A stretch of DNA of 64,000 bases from Vibrio coralliilyticus ATCC BAA-450 (GTDB lineage: Bacteria > Pseudomonadota > Gammaproteobacteria > Enterobacterales > Vibrionaceae): the NCBI RefSeq assembly GCF_000176135.1, contig NZ_ACZN01000015.1, positions 62,001 to 126,000 on the forward strand. Direction: 5' to 3'. This document shows, one piece after another, positions 1 through 6,673 of this stretch; the stretch's first letter is position 1, and every line of letters begins with the position of its first letter. The notes under the pieces were generated by a model, which saw only the letters and a list, made by a program, of their open reading frames with translations, was not told where the DNA came from and did not search any database. Position numbers and translations under genes: made by a program.

Positions 1-612
1 TTCAACCACAGCCCAATCATCTCTCAGTTCTCTAAAGAGCAACGTCGTGTGTACGGTGAAAATGCTGTTCAGAAAACAGATGCTATCACTGGCGGCGCAG
101 CAATGATGCTGATGGGCTTTGTTATGTTCTTCGTATTCTCTGTTGTACTGTCTCTATCTCCAGAGCAGCTAGCAATGGCGCAAGAACAGAACATCTCTGT
201 ACTGTCTTACCTAGCAAACGTTCATGAGTCTCCACTTATCTCTTACATGGGTCCACTTGTAGCATTCGCAGCAATTACGTCTAGCTACTTTGGTCACTTC
301 CTAGGAGCACATGAAGGTCTTGTGGGTCTAATCAAATCTCGCTCTGAAACACCAAAGAGCAAGATTGAAAAAGCTTCTCTTCTTTTCATCGTTATCACCA
401 CTTGGATTGTGGCTATTGTTAACCCAAGCATCCTTGGCATGATTGAAACCATGGGCGCGCCAATGATTGCAGCGATCCTATTCCTAATGCCTGTTTTTGC
501 GATGCAAAAAGTACCAGCAATGGCGAAGTACAAAACTTCTGCGCCTGTTCAGATTTTCACAACAATCTGTGGTCTTGCGGCAATTAGTTCTGTAATCTAC
601 GGAGCACTTTAA
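1..612 (+). CDS. sdaC: serine permease, HAAAP family (3' part, start outside window)
   Basis: The frame is open from base 1, so the gene begins upstream; 203 codons remain. The protein is an integral inner-membrane permease: about four or five hydrophobic segments are visible, including a glycine- and alanine-rich one near the 5' edge and the final one just before the stop. The sequence resembles the C-terminal half of hydroxy/aromatic amino acid permeases of the SdaC/serine-threonine type. The strongest functional clue is the next gene, sdaA, 100 bp downstream on the same strand: serine import followed by serine deamination, as in the enterobacterial sdaCB pair. A hairpin terminator separates the two genes, so sdaA probably receives read-through from this promoter. 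The family is clear; the exact substrate is inferred from context. Confidence 0.8.
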   Translation, partial: FNHSPIISQFSKEQRRVYGENAVQKTDAITGGAAMMLMGFVMFFVFSVVLSLSPEQLAMAQEQNISVLSYLANVHESPLISYMGPLVAFAAITSSYFGHFLGAHEGLVGLIKSRSETPKSKIEKASLLFIVITTWIVAIVNPSILGMIETMGAPMIAAILFLMPVFAMQKVPAMAKYKTSAPVQIFTTICGLAAISSVIYGAL

Positions 613-665
613 TCACACTAGTGTAGTGAATTAAGTGGTTAAACAAAAAATATAACGATAATAAT

Positions 666-699
666 AAGCCTCCCGCTCCCCGTTGGGAGGCTTTGTTTT
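666..699 (+). terminator. intrinsic terminator between permease gene and sdaA
   Basis: The arms AAGCCTCCC (666-674) and GGGAGGCTT (685-693) form a perfect 9-bp stem with a 10-nt loop, followed by TTTGTTTT. The hairpin ends only about 12 bases before the sdaA ribosome-binding site, so it would lower sdaA expression relative to the permease. Confidence 0.8.
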
Positions 700-711
700 G
701 AGGAAATCGAT

Positions 712-2073
712 ATGATTAGTGTTTTTGACATCTATAAAATCGGTGTTGGTCCTTCAAGTTCGCACACTGTAGGCCCAATGAAGGCGGGCAAAGAGTTTAT
801 TGATGATTTACGCTCAATGGGAAAATTGCGCGACATCACTAAAATCACCGTTGACGTTTATGGATCGCTATCACTGACAGGGAAAGGTCACCACACAGAT
901 ATCGCTATTATAATGGGTCTTGCAGGCAACACCCCTGAGAAAGTCGATATTGATTCTATTCCGGGCTTTATCGCTCGTGTAGAAGAAACGGAGCGCCTAC
1001 CTGTTGGCATGCACTGTCACACAGTATCGTTCCCGAAAGATGGTGGTATGAACTTCCATACTACTAACCTTGAGTTGCACGAAAATGGTATGCAGATCCA
1101 CGCTTGGATCGACAACGAGAAAGTGTACTCAAAAACCTATTACTCAATCGGTGGTGGTTTCATCGTTGACGAAGAAAATTTCGGCAAAGAAGAAGAAAAC
1201 CCGATTAAAGCACCTTACGAATTCACAACCGCTGAAGAGTTGGTAAACCAGTGTAAAGAAAGCGGCCTCTCCATCAGTACACTAGTGATGAAGAACCAAG
1301 CCGCACTGCACTCTGAAGAAGAGTCTCGCACTTACTTTGCTAACATTTGGAAAACCATGCGCGAGTGTATGGATCGCGGAATGAATACAGAAGGTATTCT
1401 GCCTGGTCCACTTCGTGTACCTCGCCGTGCTGCGGCTCTTCGCCAGCAACTGATGACTTCTGAGAAAACGACTAACGATCCAATGGCTGTTGTAGACTGG
1501 GTCAACATGTTTGCTTTCGCCGTTAATGAAGAAAACGCAGCAGGTGGCCGTGTAGTTACAGCACCTACAAACGGTGCGTGTGGCATTATCCCAGCGGTTT
1601 TGGCCTACTATGACAAGTTTATCCAAACCGTCACTGAGAAAGATTACATCCGCTACTTCGCGGCTTCTGGTGCGATCGGTGGCCTTTACAAGCGTAACGC
1701 GTCAATCTCTGGTGCGGAAGTTGGTTGTCAGGGTGAAGTCGGCGTAGCGTGTTCAATGGCAGCGGCTGGTCTTGCTGAGCTTATGGGTGGTAGCCCAGAG
1801 CAAGTCTGTATGGCTGCGGAAATCGCGATGGAGCACAACCTAGGTCTAACGTGCGATCCTGTTGCGGGTCAGGTCCAGGTTCCATGTATCGAACGTAACG
1901 GTATTGCTGCCGTGAAGTCGATCAACTCCTCTCGTATGGCTCTGCGTCGTTCATCGGCTCCGACTGTGTCTCTGGATAAGGTTATCGAGACCATGCTAGA
2001 AACTGGTAAAGACATGAACGCAAAATACCGCGAAACTTCTCAAGGTGGCCTTGCAATAAAAGTTATCTGCTAA
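712..2073 (+). CDS. sdaA: L-serine ammonia-lyase (single-chain, iron-sulfur)
   Basis: Converts L-serine to pyruvate and ammonia in the cytoplasm. The 453-residue length fits the single-chain [4Fe-4S] type. The N-terminal signature PSSSHTVGPM (14-23) is intact. Three cysteines, C340, C381 and C392, have nearly the same spacing as the cluster-binding cysteines known for this family; C392 lies in VPCIERN. The start ATG at 712 has a GAGGA ribosome-binding site at 700-704. It follows a serine-type permease gene, so uptake and breakdown are linked. A strong terminator at 2097-2128 closes the unit. Enzymes of this family are oxygen-sensitive, and nothing in the sequence departs from that type. Identity is very likely; whether this is the sdaA or sdaB paralogue by E. 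coli naming cannot be decided here. Confidence 0.93.
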   Translation: MISVFDIYKIGVGPSSSHTVGPMKAGKEFIDDLRSMGKLRDITKITVDVYGSLSLTGKGHHTDIAIIMGLAGNTPEKVDIDSIPGFIARVEETERLPVGMHCHTVSFPKDGGMNFHTTNLELHENGMQIHAWIDNEKVYSKTYYSIGGGFIVDEENFGKEEENPIKAPYEFTTAEELVNQCKESGLSISTLVMKNQAALHSEEESRTYFANIWKTMRECMDRGMNTEGILPGPLRVPRRAAALRQQLMTSEKTTNDPMAVVDWVNMFAFAVNEENAAGGRVVTAPTNGACGIIPAVLAYYDKFIQTVTEKDYIRYFAASGAIGGLYKRNASISGAEVGCQGEVGVACSMAAAGLAELMGGSPEQVCMAAEIAMEHNLGLTCDPVAGQVQVPCIERNGIAAVKSINSSRMALRRSSAPTVSLDKVIETMLETGKDMNAKYRETSQGGLAIKVIC

Positions 2074-2096
2074 CACTTTAAGATATCTTGTTTGGA

Positions 2097-2128
2097 AAGC
2101 CTGAGCAGTCGCTCGGGCTTTTTTATTT
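2097..2128 (+). terminator. sdaA terminator
   Basis: A 10-bp stem, AAGCCTGAGC (2097-2106) with GCTCGGGCTT (2111-2120, one G-U pair), is followed by TTTTATTT. Confidence 0.85.
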
Positions 2129-2311
2129 CCTGTCTCCCCCTCCTATCTGTTACGCTTGCATCCTTTTTAAAATCACGTAGTTAAATATATAAAAAAAGCT
2201 AAATAAGACACTATATCCTCTTACTTTGGATATGCTCGCAATACATCACATCCAACTTGTCTCATTATTGATAACTTCCCGCTACATTTAATCCCAGGAG
2301 CGCCTTCACAA

Positions 2312-4024
2312 ATGATTAGGTTTGAATTAGGAAACCAAATCTGCGTTTGTTTGTCAGACAGCGACATCTCATTAGAATTAAACAACACACGACATTCTTC
2401 TCTTTCAATCAGCCAAAATGAATATCTGATTTTAAGTATCATCTCTTGCTACGGAACGTTAAATGCCCCGATAAGCCAGCGTTGTATCGAACGCAAAATC
2501 TCTCAACATCACAATGTCACGCTGCCTGAGAATGGATTTAAAAACATCGTCGCCTCGTTACGAAAAAAGTTTAAGCAACTGACCAAATCGCATCTGGATT
2601 CGCGCCAAAATGTCATCGAAAACATCCACCGAATTGGATATTTTGTGCCTTTTAAAAGTCATGACAATCAGCAAAATGGCGTTCAGCAGCAACTAAAAAT
2701 CAGCAAAACATCTAAGCACACTATTCGTTACGCTATCACCCTATGTCTTACGGACAAAAAGCTCTATACAGACCTAGGGCTGACTTTAGCTGTCGCCAGC
2801 TTTATCTTTTTTGCCGTTTGCTATTACGCGATAAGTAGTATTTTGAATCAGGGGTATTTTGGCGATGTTGAAGACTTTACTGATGCACTATCCGAGCAAT
2901 CTTGTTTTTCTGATCCGAACACACTGAAGTCACTTTTCGATGATGCCGAGCTTATTGAATCAAGCATGATGATCGACAAGTTCAATACCTACTGCCTGAT
3001 CACTGCCGATTCTGTTATGCCGGTCAGCCGAGTCCAGTACGATGAGTGGTTTAAAAACAGCAGCTACACTACGCACTCAATGGAGAAGAACAACACCAAA
3101 ATGACGGTACGGGTGAGGAACATTAACCTATATCGCTCAATTGATAACTATATTTCCAGCATGTTTCTAGCAGGAATGAAAGTATGCACCAACACCGGAA
3201 ACTCGTTTAACATTGGTAGTACTGACGGGAAAGCGTTTGTTTCTAAAGAGCAAGGAGATGGGTTCAAAGAGTTTTTCTACGTTTCAAATCCAATTAAGAA
3301 TATTTTACTCTTCACTGCGATGCTGATTGTCATCATTCGCTACAAACGCTTACTCGCGTTAATTCAATATTTTTGGGCAATTCGCCGATTTAATCTCAAA
3401 CTGGAGCCCATTTACGATACAACCAGTCATCAGAATATTCACTACGAAACCCTATCTCGCTTTAGTGTTTCGAACACTCAGAAGTTCATTGAAACACTGA
3501 TCGCAAACAAATTGCTGTTGCTACACACTCTATTGGTTATCCGCATTATCTTTAGCACTAGCAAGGCTCTGATTGCTCCTTTAAGTATCAACGTTTGCCC
3601 TTCCCTGCTAAGAGGTAAACGCTTCTCTGTACTTTATGAAGAGCTTAAACAATATGATTGCAGCTACTTGACCGTTGAGATTACTGAAAATGCGTCCATG
3701 TATTATACGAATGAGATTTATCAGAATATTACAAGACTGAAAACACTCGGCTGCTCTATCAGTATCGATGATTTTGGGACAGGAAATAACAACGTTGAAC
3801 TTATTAGCAAGATTAAGCCCGATTACCTTAAGATTGATAGAGAGTTTGTTATGGGCCTCAAGAAGGACAACAAGCGCATCGAAACATTAAGGCAGTTGAT
3901 TGCCATGGGAAAAGCAAACCAGTGTAAAGTAATCGTAGAAGGCGTAGAAAGTGCGGATTGCGCCCACCTTTTAACAACACTGGGCGCCCATATTCATCAG
4001 GGTTTCTATTACTCATTAAGCTGA
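2312..4024 (+). CDS. membrane-spanning winged-helix / periplasmic sensor / EAL regulator
   Basis: A 570-residue protein with an unusual order of parts. Residues 1-115 look like an OmpR/ToxR-type winged-helix DNA-binding domain ending in ENIHRIGYFV, the usual wing. A membrane helix lies at about 156-178, a periplasmic stretch at 179-328 and a second helix at 329-350. The rest (355-570) is a c-di-GMP phosphodiesterase (EAL) domain. The key EAL positions all seem present: E379 (in ETL, not EAL), N427, E456, D486-D487, K507, E543 and Q563; the loop reads DDFGTGNNN instead of the usual GYSS. The periplasmic part has cysteines 198, 228 and 292 and the general look of CSS-motif domains of enterobacterial EAL sensors, but the CSS triplet itself is missing. 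AGGAG at 2296-2300 supports this start. It probably binds DNA at the membrane and adjusts c-di-GMP; target genes and signal are unknown. Confidence 0.8.
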   Translation: MIRFELGNQICVCLSDSDISLELNNTRHSSLSISQNEYLILSIISCYGTLNAPISQRCIERKISQHHNVTLPENGFKNIVASLRKKFKQLTKSHLDSRQNVIENIHRIGYFVPFKSHDNQQNGVQQQLKISKTSKHTIRYAITLCLTDKKLYTDLGLTLAVASFIFFAVCYYAISSILNQGYFGDVEDFTDALSEQSCFSDPNTLKSLFDDAELIESSMMIDKFNTYCLITADSVMPVSRVQYDEWFKNSSYTTHSMEKNNTKMTVRVRNINLYRSIDNYISSMFLAGMKVCTNTGNSFNIGSTDGKAFVSKEQGDGFKEFFYVSNPIKNILLFTAMLIVIIRYKRLLALIQYFWAIRRFNLKLEPIYDTTSHQNIHYETLSRFSVSNTQKFIETLIANKLLLLHTLLVIRIIFSTSKALIAPLSINVCPSLLRGKRFSVLYEELKQYDCSYLTVEITENASMYYTNEIYQNITRLKTLGCSISIDDFGTGNNNVELISKIKPDYLKIDREFVMGLKKDNKRIETLRQLIAMGKANQCKVIVEGVESADCAHLLTTLGAHIHQGFYYSLS

Positions 4025-4030
4025 AAATAA

Positions 4031-4056
4031 AAAGGCGGGATAGCCCGCCTTTTTGT
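4031..4056. terminator. bidirectional terminator between convergent genes
   Basis: GGCGGG (4034-4039) pairs with CCCGCC (4044-4049) around a 4-base loop. A and T runs on the two sides serve both the EAL regulator and the convergent permease gene. Confidence 0.85.
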
Positions 4057-5211
4057 TTAGATAACCTGAGAAATCAGCAAAAATCCGCCAAAAAACAAGG
4101 AAAATATCAGCATTAAGCTGCCACCTTCTGCGGTGTACCGAGTAGGTTCAACGTTCGCCAATCGAATTTTGTAGACCATTGCCAACGGTACGAAGACCGC
4201 GAGGAACACCAAAATGATTCCCGCGTAGCTAAGCACCGCAAGGAACTTGTCTGCTGCCATGAGAGCGCCCGCCAAAGGTAGAATGAAGGTAACAAAGTAC
4301 GTAATGACCCTGTTCTTCCTCAACATGTCGGTATTTTGGTTGAATAAAGACATCGCCACGCCAAAAAACGAGGTCAACAACGCCAAACCCGTAAATACAG
4401 ACAACACGGTGCCAATCCAAGGCGAGTGATGCTCAAAAGCTACTATCAACTCGGAGACATTAGAGAATTCGCCCAACTGTTCAGGTCTGAGGTTACCAAC
4501 GACCGCAAACAACCAACACAAATAACAGATCAATGGAATGATCGAACCAAGAATAACCATGTTTCGTAGCTGTTGATCGCTGGCTTCATGGTTATAAGAA
4601 ACCAATGATGGAATCACTACCATAAACCCAAAACTGGTAAACAGCACAGCACTGGTTTTAATCAACTCAACTTGGTCTTGGTTCATTACTTGCGACAGGT
4701 TCGACAGTCGAAAATCTGGCAGTAGTAAGAACAAACTTAAAGATAAACTCGCGATCATGATGAAGAACAAACTGCGATTTAGCTTGTCAATAACGCCTGT
4801 ACCACAAGCCACCACTGCGCCTGCAATGAGAGTAAAGAGAATCTGGCTTTGACTTGCCGTTAAATCAAGACCGATGGAAGCCGTGAACTGACTTACCAAA
4901 TCGGCAGCACCTAGGATATACGCCATCAATAAGCAGATTAGTAGTGCGTATAGCAGCAGGTTGGTAACCAATTGTCCAACCTTGCCGAGCGTTTGGCGCG
5001 CGATGGAGTTAAGCCCTAAGCCTCCACCCGCTTTCAAAGTTGCTTCAAGCAATAGCAATGCAGCATATGTTGTGCCGAAGCAAATAAAAATCATTAATAA
5101 TGTTCCGTACCACAAGCCAAATTGTGCCAGAACCATAGGAATTGCAAGCATACCAGCACCCAGTGCTGTGCCGGAGATGATCAGGGAGCTACCCAGTAGT
5201 TTTGTATTCAT
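4057..5211 (-). CDS. tyrP: aromatic amino acid permease, TyrP-like (HAAAP family)
   Basis: A 384-residue inner-membrane protein with about eleven hydrophobic segments. The N-terminal GTALGAGMLAIP (residues 15-26) is the hallmark of the tyrosine/tryptophan permease branch (TyrP, TnaB, Mtr). Overall it reads closest to TyrP, so proton-driven tyrosine uptake is the best guess, but tryptophan or phenylalanine cannot be excluded. The gene has a long upstream region of about 400 bases. It carries an aromatic-rich short ORF just before the permease (5280-5444, listed separately). No clear TyrR box (TGTAAA-N6-TTTACA) is seen. Transcription converges on the EAL regulator gene and shares its terminator. 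Confidence 0.75.
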   Translation of the reverse strand: MNTKLLGSSLIISGTALGAGMLAIPMVLAQFGLWYGTLLMIFICFGTTYAALLLLEATLKAGGGLGLNSIARQTLGKVGQLVTNLLLYALLICLLMAYILGAADLVSQFTASIGLDLTASQSQILFTLIAGAVVACGTGVIDKLNRSLFFIMIASLSLSLFLLLPDFRLSNLSQVMNQDQVELIKTSAVLFTSFGFMVVIPSLVSYNHEASDQQLRNMVILGSIIPLICYLCWLFAVVGNLRPEQLGEFSNVSELIVAFEHHSPWIGTVLSVFTGLALLTSFFGVAMSLFNQNTDMLRKNRVITYFVTFILPLAGALMAADKFLAVLSYAGIILVFLAVFVPLAMVYKIRLANVEPTRYTAEGGSLMLIFSLFFGGFLLISQVI

Positions 5212-5616
5212 AATTTTCGTATCTGATTTGATTATAAAAAAGATTGAGATGTGCGCGTACCTAGCGCGATGGCTAACAATCAGAAGCGATACGAATAGCG
5301 ATGTTTAAAGAAGAAAACGCTAAGAAAAGAGTGACGTAGAAAAGAGATGTGACGAAACACTTGGGAAAAAGCTGAAGCATTGAGCAAAGCGTGGGGAGAA
5401 CCTTCAGTCGGTTCAATGATAGGTGTTGTAATTTTGAAAATCATTTTAGGCGTCCGATAAAACTAGACAGTCCTTTAGAACAAAAATAGCAAATCCTCTG
5501 CTACCTGCTCTTCAACGTGAAGAGGAGATCCATCTTAATCATTGATGGTTGGATTGCAATGTCCGTACCTAAGAAAATGTCCAGTTTCATACCTGTGGAC
5601 GCGTCCAGCCGTGCAC
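5212..5616. other. 405-base intergenic region upstream of tyrP-like gene
   Basis: It holds the tentative leader ORF (5280-5444), a 7-bp hairpin with arms CTCTTCA and TGAAGAG (5508-5524), and the 12-bp palindrome TGGACGCGTCCA (5596-5607). It is the presumed promoter region of the permease. No other gene is visible. Confidence 0.5.
5280..5444 (-). CDS. candidate leader ORF rich in Phe/Tyr ahead of tyrP-like gene
   Basis: A 54-codon frame starts with ATG at 5444 and ends with TGA 68 bases before the permease start. Its last 22 residues contain seven Phe and two Tyr, ending FFFKHRYSYRF. That would suit a leader peptide sensing charged aromatic tRNA ahead of an aromatic permease. Against this, it is longer than typical leaders, the ribosome-binding site is weak (GGAC), no classic terminator follows (only a 4-bp GCGC stem and a later T run), and the opposite strand is purine-rich, which alone would give many Phe codons. 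Treat as tentative. Confidence 0.3.
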   Translation of the reverse strand: MIFKITTPIIEPTEGSPHALLNASAFSQVFRHISFLRHSFLSVFFFKHRYSYRF

Positions 5617-6306
5617 TTATTGTTCCGGATGAGGCACTTCTTCGAGAATAATTTTTCCTTTCAACTCGGTTCCAGCATCTTTGATCAGATTGATTGGTGA
5701 CATAATCACCCCTTTTACCGCGCCAGACGTTGCCTGCTCAGCAATTTTCTGGCTTTGATCGACAATCTCATCGGCCTTCGCCAACATTGGCGGGATCTCA
5801 ACACGCAACGCTTGAGATTCTTTAACGACAAGAGGAATGGTTTCTTTTCTGTAACCTTCACTCTCAATCAATACTTTTGGTATCACTGTTGTCCGATACT
5901 GTTTGGCCTCTCCAATCACCAAAGGAATCACCGACTGGCGATATAGTGCCACTTCTTCGACTATGGACGGAATTTTTGCGTCAATGGATGCTGCTGTTTT
6001 GTTAGTTTCATTCACCGTCGCAGTCACGCCTTCAATACTCTGTATTGCTCCGGGTAGCAACTGCTCTAACGTATCGGCAACCGCCAGCCATTCTTTGATT
6101 TGCAGGTTTTCGGAAAGCGTACTGATGTCCTCAATGATTCGAGGATAAGTGTCGATGACCTCTCCCACTTTGGTGGTCATACTATGAATCGTATATCCCA
6201 AATAGAAGATAGAGAGCGCCAATATCAATTGAATCGCCGAGCCAATCTTTGCTGCCATAGAGTCACCCTTACCTGAATTACGTTTCATCCACTCAACAAG
6301 CCCCAT
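5617..6306 (-). CDS. membrane-anchored coiled-coil protein with 15-residue repeats
   Basis: I do not recognise a family. One hydrophobic segment at about 22-41 follows a short basic N-terminus, so the rest (about 45-229) is probably in the periplasm or, with reversed topology, in the cytoplasm. Residues 107-181 hold five tandem copies of a 15-residue unit with consensus YRxxxIPxVxxEAxx: units begin at S107, Y122, Y137, Y152 and L167, each with an Ile-Pro at positions 6-7. The flanking regions are helical and rich in Glu, Ile and Val, with apolipophorin- or MCP-like heptads. The start is uncertain: ATG 6306 lacks a good ribosome-binding site, and Met7 or Met17 are alternatives. It stands alone on the minus strand, with a terminator-like hairpin just upstream that belongs to another transcript. 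Confidence 0.7.
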   Translation of the reverse strand: MGLVEWMKRNSGKGDSMAAKIGSAIQLILALSIFYLGYTIHSMTTKVGEVIDTYPRIIEDISTLSENLQIKEWLAVADTLEQLLPGAIQSIEGVTATVNETNKTAASIDAKIPSIVEEVALYRQSVIPLVIGEAKQYRTTVIPKVLIESEGYRKETIPLVVKESQALRVEIPPMLAKADEIVDQSQKIAEQATSGAVKGVIMSPINLIKDAGTELKGKIILEEVPHPEQ

Positions 6307-6353
6307 ATTGGGAGATTATTGATCTATAAAGATAATAAGCCTCTTTCTGGGAC

Positions 6354-6378
6354 AAAAAAAGCCACCGCAATAGTGGCT
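6354..6378 (-). terminator. intrinsic terminator of a short minus-strand transcript
   Basis: Read on the minus strand, AGCCAC and GTGGCT form a 6-bp stem with a 7-base loop, followed by seven T residues (from 6360 down to 6354). The only reading frame it can serve is the 19-codon ORF at 6395-6454. Confidence 0.7.
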
Positions 6379-6394
6379 CGCGGTTATCTTGCCC

Positions 6395-6454
6395 CTAGTT
6401 GATCATTTGAAAACTAGTCATCTCAGTTTCTGTATTCATCAACGGATTGAACAT
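6395..6454 (-). CDS. candidate 19-residue microprotein or small RNA with ORF
   Basis: ATG at 6454 opens a 19-codon frame, MFNPLMNTETEMTSFQMIN, ending in TAG. It is preceded by AGGTGAT, a seven-base match to the 16S rRNA anti-Shine-Dalgarno complement, four bases before the ATG. An intrinsic terminator begins 17 bases after the stop (6354-6378). A ribosome site, a frame and a terminator in one 110-base block suggest an independent short transcript, either a microprotein mRNA or a dual-function small RNA. There is no downstream gene on that strand within the terminator, so it is not an attenuation leader. A clear -10/-35 was not found. It is divergent from the chemoreceptor gene. Confidence 0.4.
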   Translation of the reverse strand: MFNPLMNTETEMTSFQMIN

Positions 6455-6484
6455 CACTATCACCTAGTCTTGAAATAACTATTC

Positions 6485-6525
6485 ACGTCACACTCGAAGC
6501 ACGTCGATATTACGTCACTACGTCA
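6485..6525. repeat. cluster of ACGTCA hexamers
   Basis: ACGTCA occurs at 6485, 6512 and 6520, with ACGTCG at 6501. All are in the same orientation, between the 19-codon ORF and the chemoreceptor gene. Another copy and its inverse form a dyad at 6623-6641. They look like binding sites for one regulator. Confidence 0.5.
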
Positions 6526-6622
6526 AACTTTTGATTACATAAGCCCCACATCACATTTACATAATCCACACATTGTGTAGGGTCACAATAACTATGCTCA
6601 TCCATTGAGTGAATGTGCATAT

Positions 6623-6641
6623 ACGTCATTATATTTGACGT
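6623..6641. promoter_or_regulatory. ACGTCA/TGACGT inverted repeat before chemoreceptor gene
   Basis: ACGTCA (6623-6628) and TGACGT (6636-6641) form a perfect dyad with a 7-base AT-rich spacer, 32 bases before the chemoreceptor ATG. The position fits an operator over the promoter or the early leader. The regulator is unknown. Confidence 0.45.
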
Positions 6642-6673
6642 CTATTCCAATTCTAACAATTAAGCATTTGCAA

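Noticed and set aside
6573..6588. CRP-like inverted repeat TTGTG-N6-CACAA before the chemoreceptor gene
   Set aside because: CRP sites need TGTGA-N6-TCACA; here the half-sites are offset by two bases.
6605..6673. N-terminal extension of the chemoreceptor from TTG 6605
   Set aside because: The added residues have no signal character and cover the ACGTCA dyad; ATG 6674 starts the membrane helix directly.
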